A stretch of 64,000 nucleotides of DNA from Alternaria dauci (lineage: Eukaryota > Ascomycota > Dothideomycetes > Pleosporales > Pleosporaceae). Positions 42,853 through 55,829 of the stretch are shown here, one piece after another. The notes under the pieces were generated by a model. It was not told the DNA's origin. It saw only the letters and a program-made list of their open reading frames with translations, and made no database searches. The stretch's first letter is position 1, and each line of letters opens with the position of its first letter. Both the position numbers and the translations under genes were made by a program. The stretch lies in NCBI RefSeq assembly GCF_042100115.1, contig NC_091272.1, positions 4,526,001 to 4,590,000 on the forward strand. The letters are read 5' to 3'.

Positions 42853-45803
42853 TTAAACGGAGTACAGTTCGCGGAAGCGGGCTTGTTGTTCGGTAGGAAG
42901 GCCTCCAAGGAAGGCGTCGAAATCGCCAATCATGCCCTTGTATGTTTGAATGACCTGTTTCGAAGCGTTAGCTGGATGTGCGTATTGGAATCAAGAGTCG
43001 GCGTAATTTTACCTTTTGGAAAGTCTCATAAACCTGTACTCCAGCGGTAGGACCCCTTACAACATTTCGATCGGCCATCGACATGTCGTTGAAGAACTCG
43101 AGAAGCGATTGCTCCATAGCGCCAGGGTTGGCCAACACAACCAACATAAAGCCAGTGAGGGCGTGACATTTCTCGTCCGTCCACTGGACTTTCCTGATAG
43201 CACGAAGGAAAGGAGGAGCGATCTGGGCAAGATGTGGGGCGAGTAAGGGCGCACATCCAAGACCTAGGCGACCCAAGGCGATGGCTGCGTTCTCGTTCAG
43301 AGACTCTGGAACCCGCTCGTCAAATAGAATGCTACCCAGCTTTTGCAGTAATTCTCCAACGTACGGCTGCATGCCTTCTCCCTCACACATGGCAATCTCG
43401 CCAACGGACCAGCAGGCATTGTTAATGACTGAATATCCAGTGTCCAGGCTTGAAGCGTCTATCTGAGCAACTTCTAGCTGTGTAATGAGAGTTTTGAGGA
43501 TAGGTTGTAGATGCGGCTTGAGTTGTTGAAAGACGTAGATGGCACAGTCGCCGAGGAGCGCGTAGGCCGATTGCCGCACATCGTTGTTCTGGTCCCTCAT
43601 GCAGATGACTAGTAATTCGAAGAAGTTGGATGCTTGTGTAACCAGTGTGGCGCTGTCTTGGGAGCTCAGAGCTTGGATGATTGCGCTGAGTAAGTCCAAG
43701 CTTGTCACCAAGAAGTCCTTGTCTGGAGGCTCGAAACCGTTTATCTCAGCTGCCATGACGCCTTCTTCGAGGTTGCGGTGAATGATCTTCATGCACCGAG
43801 CAAATATGCCGGCTGCATATGGCGCAAATGTGTGTCCGAGAGCTGTGGCCACGTATGAGAGACACTCAAGCAATGGGAACATTTCTCTTGATTGGTCCGA
43901 CACCTTGTTCCACCGCTGAAGAAGTGCAGGCATCAGTGTTTGGACGAGTTTGTCTTCAGATAGCTTAGGTCCCACGTGCTCGGCTAGGGTCTGAACACAG
44001 TCGTAAAGGATGAACATATTCCGGTCCTTGTACATGGAAAAGCACTGCACGAATTGCTGAACGATGACGCCACAGTAATCTTCGAGCTCAGTGTTGGCCT
44101 TCTCTTCGAGGTTTGCAAAGGCCGACGCCGCAGCTTCCTGCACGCGTTTGTTTCTGTCGAGCATCTTCATCAAGATGCCTTCCATGACTGGCTCGAAGAA
44201 TTGTTTCTTGCCAGCAGCGTCGAGATGTGCCGCCCATCCCGAGTAGCGTCCAAGTGTCCAACAAGTTATTTGACGAACAACAGGCTTTGGGTCATTCAGT
44301 AGAGTTATGAGGAAAGGAGTCAGCATGGGAAGATGCGGCTCAACAACTGACATACAGCCATCCGCAATTGCGCCGAGAGCCAGGACCGCAGACTCCCGGT
44401 TGGGCCATTCTGCATGGTTGAGGTTATCTGTCAAGTACGGAAGAGTCGCCTGGAACACAGCTTCGTGGAAGACGGATGCGAGGACATCGAGGGCCGCAGC
44501 CGAGCACTTTCGCAAATTCCACTGCTCCTCAGGGTCACCAAATTCGTCGTCGTCGTCGTCATCGAAATCGTCAATCTCGCCCTCACTCAGGTCGCCGTCA
44601 TCTGCTGAGGGTCCGGATGCTCCATTAGATGCTGGGACTGTCTCGCCGTTCGCGTTGGTGGTAAGTCTTGCGGCCTTGTTTGATGCGAAAGTGGGCTTGA
44701 TGTCTTGCTCCCTGTCATCGACTTCATAATCTTCTTCTTCGCCTTCCAAACGCAGAATCTCATCCTCGCTGTACACCATGCTCGATAGCAGAACGGGTAT
44801 TATCTTGGCCAAATACGGTCCGAGGTGGTCCCGCATGTTCTCGTCTTCACTTGCGCACAGCCAGAATTCTGCTGCGTCCAGAGCCAGATCGGCGTTGTTC
44901 TCCGTGCGCTGCTGTGCAACCATGAAATCGACCAAACCGCTCATATGTGGTATGATCATCTGGGGGGCGATGTCGGCAATGTGGACAAAGGTGCGACAGA
45001 CATGTTTCCGCACGTCTTCACTGGGGTCGGCAGCCAGTTTGAAGAGTTGATTCAGTAGCATGTCGATGTTCGCAACGACCGCCTGGGGCTTCTCTGGAAC
45101 GAAAACGTTGATAGCGGCCAATGCGTCGGCGCGTACCCGAGGCTGGGGACTCGTTGTGAGCTCGAGTAGCTTCGGGAATATAAAGTTGAGGGGCTTTTGT
45201 CCCTGGTATTCGCGGTCCAAGGCCTTCCTGTTATCCTCGCAGATCTTCAGCAGGGCGCCCATGGCGCCTTCTTGCGCCTGTGTCGAGGAGTTGCCGTCCG
45301 CGTTGCTGACCATGCCGACCAGCTCTGACAGAATCTGGGGCCATCCCATGATGGAGCCCTGTCGCACAATCTCCGTTATGACATTCCCCGCATAGCCCCG
45401 TATTTGTGAGGTGGGGTCCGACAGTCCCACGAGTATCACTGATCGTATGTAGTCCTTGGTCGAGTCGGGCATGGATTTGTACGTCGTCTTTACGTCGTTC
45501 TTGAGCATAACGGCAGCCGCCGCTCGCGTCTGAAAATACTGGGCGGCGTCCATGTTCACGACGGGCGGGGGTTGGCTGCTGGAGAAGATGTATGCGAGGT
45601 ACTTGTCGATATCAGGTGAAGTCTGGGCAGATTTGAGCATCTACACAGTCGCCGCGGTCAGTACAATGTGGTCGTGCAGTATGTAGCAAGAGCAGACTAA
45701 CCTCGCCGGCATTCTTGCGCGCATTCGGATCATTGCCGCTCAGCGAGTCCCTCAGACACTGCGCCAGCTGCCGCAGGGGCTCTTCTTGGGGTTGCCACGC
45801 CAT
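42853..45803 (-). CDS. kap104: Transportin (karyopherin beta-2), Kap104
   Basis: Three exons on the minus strand (45803-45702, 45640-43013, 42954-42853) encode 943 residues, close to yeast Kap104 (918). Transportin carries PY-NLS proteins such as mRNA-binding proteins into the nucleus and releases them on Ran-GTP. The protein is a string of HEAT repeats. The first exon encodes MAWQPQEEPLRQLAQCLRDS, the usual transportin start. An acidic loop (EGEEEDYEVDD to DDFDDDDDDEFGDPEEQW, about 330-405) precedes NLRKCSAAALDVLA; this corresponds to the H8 loop that ejects cargo. Later blocks NNACWSVGEIA and MVLANPGAMEQ-like sequence match the C-terminal cargo arch. The small last exon encodes a typical end (GDFDAFLGGLP, then RFRELYSV). 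The first and last exons are both 102 bases. Confidence 0.94.
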
Positions 45804-47534
45804 GTTGGAGTGTGGTCTGCTTCGCAATGCGGGGGAGATGTAGAGGGGAGTTGACTAGCAACCCTGGGATTGGGTATGAATGGAAAAACAGGGCTGCGCT
45901 GCGGAGGTAAGGCAGGCAGAAAAAAGAGTAGACCCTGGCGGCTTAAGTTGGTTCTGCTGGTGCGCTCCATGGTTAGCTCTGCTGGGGAAAGCCATGGACG
46001 AATTAACAATGAGGGGCAGCGCTCACCAGCCTTTCACGTGCGAAGCGGACAACAGGGCGGGCTACAAGGCGACGAACATGTTTTAGATGCGTTTTGCGAA
46101 AGAGTTCCTGCGCTGCAATATTTTGCGTGTGGTGCAGTTTGCTCGTAATCGACGCGGGGGCCGGGTCGTTGCAGTGGGTTCTGCGTGCGACCCAATTATG
46201 CGCGGCAGCGGGCGGTGAGCAGCTACAGTAAGAAGAAGCTGCTGCCGTGCGACTGAGTCGAGGATATAAGCGCAGTCAGCCTTCACTACGGCGACGACGA
46301 CGGCGGCGGCGGCGGCGGTATAAAGGAGGCCAAGTCGACGTATTTGCGAGTGCGCGTCTGCTGGGGCGACCTGCCTGTTTGCGACGTCCCCAGTCCGGTT
46401 GGCTCGCTAGAAAGGGGCGATGAAGTGACTGCGAGACTCGTGCAATCGATGGCATGCCATGCTCCGGCTCTTCCCCCACGAACAAACAAAGTCGCCATCA
46501 TCATGGCGCCTCGTCAATCGTGCAGTGCATATATGCTCGAGACAGCCTGCGGGTTCCAAGTGGCACCTGTCATCAGCCGCTTGTTGCACAACTTGGAGCT
46601 TCTCGCACACGTCGTACTGCAGCACCTGCGTCGTGATCGATCTTTGAACGACGCCGTCCGGTGTCGCCTCACTCGAGACATGACGTCTCGATACTTTGTT
46701 CAGAAGTCATGTGAGATGTTTGGAGTGAACACGTGCATCGCAGTTGCTCTTTCCGCTTTGTCTTACTGGCTTCTCCACTGCTTCCCGGCATGGAAAACCA
46801 CTTTTTGTGAAGAACTACACCGCAGAACATCTTGTAGAGACACCACTAAAACGAAGCATGAGAGGTATTGAAAGAGCTGGTGCCCGGCCATTCCATCAAT
46901 CATGCAACACAAAGGACATCTGCAGGATGTACTCCTGCTTGCCAAGAGGCATCAATCGCCGTAGATCTTCCCAAACAGTGTCGAATCGCGAATGACCTAT
47001 CGCAGTCAGGTGACGAACATCACGGACGTCACGTTGTGATGCATCTCGATCCATTATCAGAGAGGCACGGGGTTGACGATAAAGAGGATCGGTCGTTGAT
47101 CGGGCTGCTCGCGTCCTTTGCGTGTAGCATGACATTATTACATTACGCTCTCGTGCGGTCATGGCTACACAGTTGGACCTCTTTCCGACACTATCCGCAA
47201 TCCAAATCCTTCCCAAGTCTACTGAGCATACGCATGGCCTGATAATCGTCGTCCAAGTCTGCACCGCGCCGTGGGTACCGTCAACTTCGGGTTACACCTA
47301 CGACTTTGTGTACTACTATTCACGTGCCATTAATATCATGTGAGACTAATGCGTAGCTTATGAATACGCGTTGGAGCCGGTGGAAATATTCTCAGATAAG
47401 CTCTCTTACACGAAAGAGCACGATACCTGTAGAAACTGAGCAGCCTCTGGTTAGTGCAGAACTGATCCTCTCTTGCCTACGCAAGACGACAGGCTTCCCA
47501 CAACACAAACAAACCGCACAGTACATGTCATCCG
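45804..47534. other. Intergenic region: KAP104 upstream side and HET 3' side
   Basis: About 1.7 kb. It contains a GAC/GGC triplet run followed directly by TATAAAGG on the + strand (46299-46326), but no gene that would use it was found. Frames at 46344-46871 (+) and others lack recognisable features. Confidence 0.4.
46299..46326 (+). repeat. GGC triplet repeat abutting a TATA-like box
   Basis: GAC units pass into five to six GGC units and then TATAAAGG. Without an evident downstream gene the TATA match is probably chance or serves a non-coding transcript. Confidence 0.35.
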
Positions 47535-50416
47535 TCAATCCTGAAGCTGAAAGTACACAGCAGTCATGGTGCTAGCAAGGATTGCGAGGAGAAAATTCCC
47601 AACTCCAAAGCCTTGCTCTTGCGTTTTTGCAAACCCCACAAGCAGCCCAGAGACAAGAAAGGCGATAGCTACTCCAATAGCTAGTAGAAGACCAAGTACA
47701 GCGTGGTTTGGCCCTTCGATGATGTGTACTCCCCACCCAAACGCAAGGTCTTCATTCGCGGGTGCATTGACCTTGGCCAGCTGTGCCTCGGCGAGCAAAC
47801 TCCTGTCGAGCTTCTTGGGAAGGCGTTGGAGCCAGGTATTTTCCATGTGCTCACCCCATATGTTCCATCTCGCTCGATGCAGATAGTGAAGAAAGACGTT
47901 GACCGGCATTCTGATTTGAGGGCAAAGGTAGTGGTAGCGCTTCTGGTCCAGTTCTTCTTGTGGTGGGAACTCATCAGGCTTCTTGTGGATGCCAGCTCCG
48001 TACTGGTTGCGCTGACTGACGGAAAACTATGGAAGTGTTAGCATGTATATCCTACACCAGGTACATGTATGAGCCCTCACCATGACAAAGTTCACGTCGC
48101 TGGGCCGCAGAAAAAGTCTCCGTAGACCGATACCACGACTGATGTTGTACTTGTCCCATATCATCTCAAACAGCTCGCTGTCTGAACTTATGCGTGAAAT
48201 ATCGACCTCATGATGGTCGATGGCATGGTTTCCTGTGCTTACGCAAACTTCAAAATATTTGAGCGGTGAGTTGATTTCCACTACACAATCTGTTCCGGAA
48301 GGCATAGGACGTACGATACTCGGGATGTTACCAGCGCTTGAGCCAGGAAGCGGTGTACTAGTCAGGGCTGGAGGCGGACTACCTGGGGATGTTTGTGTTG
48401 ACGGAGCGGATCCAGTGGCTCCAGGACTGGAAGCTCCGATCGTTTGAGTTGTCGATGTAGGTGCATGTTGATTGAGAGGGTCGCCCAGGCAGGACAGCTG
48501 CCGTTTTAGTCGATCGAAAGCAGCTGTATCTTCGACAGGAAAGTCACCCCATAGGATAGTGTTGCAGGACTTGGATGGTTAGCAAGAATGATACGTGAAG
48601 AGAAAGAATTACGAGAGCTTACACAACGCCAACGCAGTCTCCTATATCCCTGTGGGACGTGAGGAACAAAAAGCTCCACAATATCGTATAGGTAAAAAGA
48701 GATGCCCCAGAAGTTCAAGAGACTCGAAACCAAGTCTCTAAAGCTGCCGCCGCGTTGGCGAGACGGAGTTCCTCGGACCTGTTCTTCCGCCACACCATGC
48801 TGCTGTTGGATTTCAACCACCGTGGGTGATGCTTCATTTCTTGATTCAGTTTGCTCTTGGTCTTCAGCAGAGTCTGCTGCGTCTCTTGGTATCTCTTCAG
48901 CCATGTCTATGCTATCTATCGGTTTTGGTGTGTCTGTAGCCGGATCGATTATATTCTTTCGGTCAACCTCATCGACCTTCAACCAAGTCTGCATCGCCAG
49001 TAAAAGACCTTGAAAGGCCTCGGATTTGATAAGAAAGCCCTTTACTCTGTCAATATGAGGAAATGGTAGGTCATCGTCGAGTTCTTCGTCAGCTGATTCA
49101 TCGCCATCTGCTCCCAAATCTGGTTGGTTCTGTTCTTCGGTGATGCTATTGCCCTGGATGGTTGAGAGCCAGGTCTCCAGGTCCTGCTGCTGTACTTTGC
49201 TATTTGGTGCGTGTGGCAGATTGGTGGCTTCGGTTATGCTCCAAATGATCTCATCGGCTATGCGGCCTGCCAATTCACGTACGAACTTGGCAGCCTGAAT
49301 AGCAAGACTGCTATCGGAAGCCTCTTTCAGTAGATCTCGGCCATAGTCCCTGAGAAAGCCCCGAATATACAAATGTGCCTTCTTTCGCTCCACGCTAGAG
49401 ATGGCGAGAGCACATATGGTTTTCAGTTCTTTTTCGCTCAGCAGCGCTCGAGAGACTTCACGAATTCCAATGGTTTGGACTGGGTTTCGGTTGGCAGTTG
49501 ATGCGGAAGAGACAGACGATGCGCCGTCTGAGAAAACGCTATCAATCTCGCTTCCATCATCAGAATCCAGGTCTCGTGTTGCTGACATTCTGGCACTGGT
49601 GGAGGTGTTGCGCATGAGCTGAGAGGTAGTAGCATGAGACGAAACATCAGCCGTAGGGTTTTCATCGCCTGTATGAGCAGGGTGGGCAGCACGATTGCTT
49701 GAAGCCCGTGTCTCCTGTTGACGTCGAGCAATCTCTCTCTGAAGCCGAAGAAGCGCATTTTCTCCACCCTCTCCATATATAATCGGCATATGCACATCGA
49801 ATATACCCATCAGAGAATATGCTGCATCCTCTTCACGCACTGTCGTGCGATTCTTCGCCCATGACATTCGCTCAGCCACACTAAATTCAGACAAAGGTGT
49901 TCCTTCCAAAGCTGACAGAGGAATACCAGTGGTATCATGGATCTCGTGTAACAGCGAAGACTTATCGCCAATGAATTGGCCCTCTCTGGAGAAGAACTTG
50001 ACTGAAGTAGGAGCAATGAGTTCTTGAAGCATCCATCCGCGTGTGAACCATCTGTTATGCTGCAACTGCGTGCTAGTCGCAACGTCGGAAAGATAGACAT
50101 AGCAAACAGCAGCGTTGTGGAACCAACGAAACATGGAGTTGATGGCCTCGCTGAGCTCTGCGCTGCTCGACTTATCGATACAGCAGGTGTCTACCCAGAA
50201 GTAGCGGAGGCCATCCGTGGTAGCCTGGTTCGCACAGAACATAAGTTTTCTGTAGCCCATCTTGTCTTTCCCTGTGCCATTCCTTATGTCATCATAATGC
50301 ACTTCGTCCGTTTCGTTTCCCCAGGTATGGGACAAGATGGCATAAGGCGGAATTTCCCTAGGGAGGAACTCTGTAAGGCTGAACTCGCCATCGTCGTTGC
50401 GTTGCAGAAGGCGCAT
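47535..50416 (-). CDS. HET-domain protein with two C-terminal membrane segments
   Basis: Three exons on the minus strand (50416-48623, 48569-48081, 48026-47535) encode 924 residues. HET domains are TIR-like effectors of fungal heterokaryon incompatibility. The HET domain occupies about 20-200: PPYAILSHTWG, EVHYDDI, RYFWVDTCCIDKSSSAELSEAINSMF-type sequence, VYLSDV and RWFTRGWMLQELIAP, followed by SWAKNRTTVREEDAAYSLMGIF and the MPIIYGEGGENALLRLQ block. The middle (about 230-600) is acidic and partly disordered. The second exon holds CNTILWGDFPVEDTAAFDRL and an FEVCVSTGNHAIDHHEVDIS region; the C-terminal 120 residues include QRLPKKLDRSL and two strongly hydrophobic helices (HAVLGLLLAIGVAIAFLVSG and GNFLLAILASTMTAVYFQ). 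Intron 1 has a GCTAAC branch only about ten bases before its acceptor. No repeat or NACHT domain is seen. Confidence 0.88.
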
Positions 50417-51992
50417 GGTGAAGAATGCGGATCAAAACACAGATTGAGACAGGACATGTGGAAAAAGCCAAAAAATGAGACGAGGAAAGACAGCAGGTAG
50501 GAAGATGCATAGAGTTGGAAGACGAGGTAAGCACTCAAGGCTGAAGCTGAAGCTGAAGCTGGAGACTGCTTGGCAGCCCCGTCAGACGCCAGTACGCAAG
50601 TAGGGCTGTCTACCTATCCCCCTAGAGTCGCAACGGAGTATTACTGGCCATGGTACGGAGCAGAATGCAACAGTGTGGTTGACAACGGGTTATAATAATA
50701 TTAGAGAGGTCGCGAGATGGACAGAACAGGAGCTGTAGTACTGCGCAACGCATATCAGCAGAGACATGTGCTGTTAGCGAAAGCGCACTTGGTCTAGATA
50801 AAAGACACTGCCTGGTGTGATAGTGTTGGCGTCTATCTGTGGGCTCAGGATGCTCAGGATGTTATGTTGAGACTCTAGAGAGTTGACTGTTGGGTGCAAT
50901 CAATTTCTGGAAGGTTTTGGAATGTCAACGTCATGGAGACTACTTGCTAGTCTGGACCCGCGCCGAGACGGGATGAGCAGGGAGTTTCGAAACTCAATTG
51001 CATGGCGCTGAGGTTGAAAACATTCGGTGCTTTGGTGAGGTTCCCAGACCAAGGTGCGTGTTGTACGACTTGGTCTCGTTAGCCACGGACCTTATTTGGT
51101 GAAGCGCCGTTGAGGGCGGCTCTGCGATGTTGGTGTTTCAGGTGTGTAGGACCTGCGGTAACGAGTGGGCAATGCCTCAGAGAGCGATGCCAGGTTTCCC
51201 CGCCCTGGCACAAAAGCAATCGCGGTCGAGGACTAAATTTGGGCCATGCCTCTTCTGGCATGTCTGGACTAGCGATGTATTTTGCTTGTGACGGACAAGT
51301 CAAATTCGGAATACTGCAGGCTCGGTGCGGAGTATGCTGCAGTGTGGTGGTCAGGCAGAGGACGACATGTAGCTGCAGTGGGTTCTAGAAGAAGCGCGCA
51401 TAGGCGTGCTGTCGTGGCCATGCAAGGCCATGTTGGTGTCGCGGTCTGGACTGTGGCGCGACGGTGTCTGTGGTTGAGAGTGCCGCCGGACCGAGAGGGC
51501 CAGGGACTGCTAGCAGCGCCATGCTCAGGAGCGGCGGTTGAGACTAGGGAACACGTTGATTTTGGAATGCGTCGTGTTTCGCAGCAGAGGTGTAACGGGC
51601 AGATCGGCAGAAAGCAGGACGGGCATCGCAGAGTGTCGTGTGCAGGCCGGCGGAGGTGGCAAAGCTGCCGCGCGATCCCAAGCCAAGCTGCGTCAGGCAC
51701 TTGACGTCTCACGCCGATCTCATCACCCTTCACGCCAATACATCATCACACTCCCGCACGCTGTGCACACACACTGCGACGCATTTCTTCGACCCTCTCT
51801 AGCGACATCGCGCTGCTGTCCACGGCAATTCGCACCTTCACCACGACCCCTCCCCATCGCGTCGCTGTTTGTGTCGCTAGCACCGCCCCACTGGCCCGTA
51901 TCATCACTCCTGCGCCCATCGCAACCTCATCCGCCAAGTCGCAGGCGTCCTCCTGCCTCGCAGTGACGGCGGCCTCCACACAGCACTTCACA
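50417..51992. other. Intergenic region with divergent promoters
   Basis: About 1.6 kb between the HET gene (leftward) and the SPRY gene (rightward). A short repeat (CTGAAG three times, 50541-50558) lies upstream of the HET gene. Overlapping open frames at 51269-51966 on both strands have no recognisable motif. The last 250 bases are C/T-rich and likely the leader of the SPRY gene. Confidence 0.4.
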
Positions 51993-53688
51993 ATGCTGCC
52001 CCAAGAACCGCTGCACCCGGCCTCGCCGCCAACGACGCTCTCCCGCTCCTACTACGCCAGCCCCAATGCGCCCGCCGCACACCCTACCGTCTTCACAGGC
52101 TTCCGCCAGGCCTCGCACCACGATGACGTGCGGCTATCACGATACAACAACAATCTCGGCTCCACGGCCAAGGGCATCATGATCGGCATCTTCTCCGTGC
52201 TGGGCGCTGCGGGAGTCTGTCTTGTCATCGCCGTCATTGTTTACTATTTCCGCTACACCAACCAGGGCCGTATCTTCCTCGACCGGATAACGCGGCCTGG
52301 TGAATATGACGACGAGCAGCAATTCGCCAAGGAGGAGGCCGAGGCGCTCGAGGACATGGACGACCTGCAAAGAACAGAGTATCTGAGAGCAAAGGGTATG
52401 TCATCTAGAGCGTTTCTGTAGTTGGCGAGAGTATTGGCTAATCCCCGCAGCTTTTGTGCAAGCAAACCCGCCCGAATCAGTCCAAACCGACATATCTCTC
52501 TCGCAATTCCTGGCCATTCAAGAAAAGGGCGTGTCTGCCTGGGAGTTTGAGCCCGAACTCGAGATCGCCAACTGCTTCGTCGAAGGCCGAACCGAAATCG
52601 AGTTCTTCGACTCCGAGTGCAGCGTCCAGAGCAATCTCCCGATACCGAAACAGAACGAAGTCTACTACTGGGAAGCCAAGGTCTACGAGAAGCCCGAGAA
52701 TACCAGCATTGCGATAGGCGTGACAACCAAGCCCTACCCGTTGTTCAGATTACCGGGTATGTGCACAACCACCGCCAACACTTGTTCCACCTGCTAACAC
52801 TCACCAGGGTACCACAAAGCCTCGATATCATACATGTCCAACGGAAACCGCCGATACAACCAGCCCTTCCAGCCATCCGCCTACGGCCCCGCTTACGTCC
52901 AAGGAGACGTCATTGGAGTTGGCTACCGACCCCGAACCGGAACCATCTTCTTCACACGAAACGGCAAGAAACTCGACGACGTCGCCCACGGTCTCAAGAC
53001 CCAAAACTTCTTCCCCACCGTCGGCGCAAACGGTCCCTGCCAGGTGCACGTCAACTTTGGCCAAATGGGCTTCGTCTTCATCGAAGCCAACGTCAAGAAG
53101 TGGGGCCTAGCTCCCCAAACCGGCAGTCTGGCTCCTCCACCACCATACGGCAGCGAACAAGGATCGATTCTTCTGGACTCTGGTCGCGAAGGCATACGTG
53201 AAGGTATGGCCGGAAGTTACATCCAAGCGGGTTACGGACACGGACGGTCTAGCAGCCAGCAGATGCGTCTTGGAAGACAGGTGCCGACAAGTCCAGGGCC
53301 GCAGCGCAGTCCGACAGATATCTCGTTAGCTGCGCTTAGTCTTGTGGATTCAAATGAAGATACTGGCGGTGAAGGCCCCAGCGACGATCATACTACCACC
53401 ATTCCCATAAACCAAGGCCAAGGTCTCGGTCTCTTACAACCTGGCGAACTTCCCCCCGAATACAGCAGCCCCGTTGGCTCGCCTAGTCTGCGACACACAG
53501 CCGATCACCAAGACGGATACAACTGGGACGAGCGAGCACCGCTTCTGCAACGGTCTGGCTCAGCCAGTCCCGAGGTACCAAGCTACGATGCTGCTATGGC
53601 TGATACACCAGAGATCAGCCGGCCAACAATTCGAGTACGCAGCGCGACTGAAGCTGGCGTTCGACCACGACCGAGAGGACCGAGATGA
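51993..53688 (+). CDS. ssh4: SPRY-domain endosomal protein, Ssh4/Ear1-like ubiquitin-ligase adaptor
   Basis: Three exons (51993-52395, 52451-52756, 52808-53688) encode 529 residues. In yeast, Ssh4 and Ear1 recruit the Rsp5 ubiquitin ligase to membrane proteins at endosomes and vacuoles. The protein has one membrane helix at about 61-86 (GIMIGIFSVLGAAGVCLVIA), then RYTNQGRIFLDRI and an acidic linker, then a SPRY/B30.2 domain at about 150-335 (FEPELEIANCFVEGRTEIEF, YYWEAKVYEKPENTSIAIGV, DVIGVGYRPRTGTIFFTRNG). Two PPxY motifs in the C-terminal tail (PPPYGSEQ and PPEYSSP) are the expected binding sites for the WW domains of Rsp5. The tail is otherwise disordered and Arg-rich at the end. ATG 51993 is the first in frame. 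Confidence 0.92.
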
Positions 53689-54206
53689 TTGAACCAAAAT
53701 CACTGTTCCCCTTTGTATTGTTTTCCTAGCCTCAGATGGTATCTCTTTCCACTATACCCTATCGTTCAGTCTTTTTCTTCTTCTTTGTCAGCATTGGGTT
53801 TCGAGAGATGTGACGACCCCATATGGCGAGGGGCAACGAAGTAAGCACATACTTTGGAGCTGCTCGACCTTTAGAGGGGTCCAAGCCAAACGGCGTTCCG
53901 GAAGCGATCATTGTTACGTTTTTTTTTGTTTATACTGCTGGGAATTTTACGAACGAGAGCAAACGAACAAGTTGTTCCTGGCGTTTTTTGCAAACTGGTT
54001 GAGGTTTGCGTTGGTGTATGCGAGTGACGTACATTTGAGCGAAGTTCCAAATTGAGCAGGCTTCTGGATCGCCTGAAGTAGTTTGTAGTAGTAAGATGGA
54101 CAAACTCCTATCAATACACACACATTCCCATGTTCATCCAGTTGACGCCGAATCATGTTGCTTCAACAAGGAGATCCTATTGATACCAACGTGAAGCAGG
54201 AACACT
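53689..54206. other. Intergenic, convergent 3' regions
   Basis: About 520 bases between the SPRY gene and the permease gene, which face each other. No further feature recognised. Confidence 0.45.
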
Positions 54207-55829
54207 TTACAGAACGTACCTGAAATACATGTTCTCCTTGTCCGTCAAATCCATAAAAGCAATCTTGTCCCTCTCTTCTTCGTCCACAGGCAGAGCATCT
54301 CGCTTCTTGTTCTCCCTTGCAAGCACAGCGTAGAGCGCCACAGCAGAGGTAATTGTGATACAATAACAAATGATCAACCCGGTCCAAAGCCTAGGGTAGT
54401 GCTTTCCTTTCTCCTGGCTTCTGATCAACAATGGGCCTACAATATTCCCTACGCAATACGCAACGAATACCGTACCAGCCATTGCACTCTTCTTGGTTGC
54501 CCCGCTCACATTCGCCATGGCCACAACGATGATCTGGCTAACGACCGCGCCAAACGTGCCAACAATGCTATACCCAGCGACGGGTGTAGCCGCGTGGTAC
54601 GTCCACTCGCTCTTCCAGATCATGGCGCATCCCGCGATGACAGGGAGACAGTGCAGGATCAGGAGGATGAGACGGATATTCGGTATCCGCGCGGACAAGT
54701 AGCCGCAAAGGAGTATGGTAACGAGACAGATGAGGCCCAGTGGGAATTGCCAGAGTATAGATGCGAGGGTCGACCAACCAAACGTGTTTACAATGAGCGG
54801 ACCGAAACCAGAGACTGCGCCGTTGACGGTATATGCTGATGCCATGAGGATAAAGATAAGATAGAACTTTATGTCCGTGGCTGCCTCGCGGAGTTGATAC
54901 ATTTTGATCTTTTGACATCGGACGCCTGTTGCTCCTTTCCGTAGCCGCTCCACGGCGACGACGCGCTCGTGTGGTGTGAGAAACCAGGCTTCCGCACAGG
55001 AATTCGGGATAAAGAAACACCAGATGCCGAAGAGGAAAGTCAGACAGCCAGCTAGGAGGTAAATGTACTGCCAGCGTCGCAAGGAGCCAGACGTTATCTG
55101 CGCGAAGCCGTAGTTTAGCGCACCGCCGATGATGGTGAAGAGGCCTGTGGAGCTGAACCACCAAGATTGGCGAATGGATTGTTCGCGCTGCGTGTAGTAC
55201 GATGAGACTATTGTCATGAAACCAGTGGGGATGATGCTTTCTACGAAGCCGAGGAAGAATCTCTGCGCGAATAGACCCTGGTGCGTCGTTACGGCTGCTG
55301 TCAACATACAGACAAGTGACCAGAGGAGTACAACAGCGCCCAGGATTCGGCCCAGATTAAAGCGCTGGAGAGCAAAGGTTAGGGGGTAGAGGCCTGCTAG
55401 CATTCCAAAGTAGAAGAGGGATGTTGCCCAGGAGAGGCGCGTGGTAGAGACTGTCGGAGGTGTTGTAGAGGCATTTGTTACGACGCTCAAGGAAAGATCG
55501 GCTGTCATGCCGAAGAGGGCGGCGGAACCGAGGATGGCTTTGTCGTAGTAGACAAGACCGTATCCTGTGAGTTGTTAGGATAATTTTCGGTATCAATGAG
55601 GCTGATGGGTGATGATGGACATACCCACGATCATGGCGGGGATCAAGAACCAGTCGATCTTCCGGAGCACTTTTGCTTCGGTTTCTGGATCGATGTCTTG
55701 GGCATGTTCGCCCACAAGATTGATTGCTATATCCTTGTCGATTGACATTGGGTGCGCGCCCGATTCGGGATCATGACGAGGGCTGGGAAGTGAGGCCGCC
55801 GTCTTCTCATGCTGCTGAGTAGCCGCCAT
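54207..55829 (-). CDS. MFS permease, anion:cation symporter family (Dal5-like)
   Basis: Two exons on the minus strand (55829-55625 and 55564-54207) encode 520 residues with about twelve hydrophobic segments. The Dal5 group moves organic anions such as allantoate, nicotinate or pantothenate with protons. Typical features: a cytosolic N-terminus ending in LRKIDWFLIPAM, helix 1 joining across the intron to GYGLVYYDKAILGSAALFGM, the LYPLTFALQRFNLGRILGAV block after helix 2, GFVESIIPTGFMTIVSSYYTQREQ-type sequence and SWWFSSTGLF; a central loop with PHERVVAVERLRKG; and late helices with NVSGATKKSAMAGTVFVAYC and NIVGPLLI. These match the family well, but the substrate cannot be assigned. The C-terminus (DLTDKENMYFRYVL) also has the family's usual form. 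Confidence 0.92.

Noticed and set aside
42652..43050. 132-codon plus-strand frame antisense to the 3' end of KAP104
   Set aside because: It overlaps the well-supported last exons of KAP104 and has no family features.
46344..46871. 175-codon plus-strand frame after the TATA-like box
   Set aside because: Cys/Arg-rich random-looking peptide without motifs; no evidence of coding.
51269..51966. Long frames on both strands between the HET and SPRY genes
   Set aside because: Frames on opposite strands cover the same bases, which is typical of GC-rich non-coding DNA; no domain recognised.
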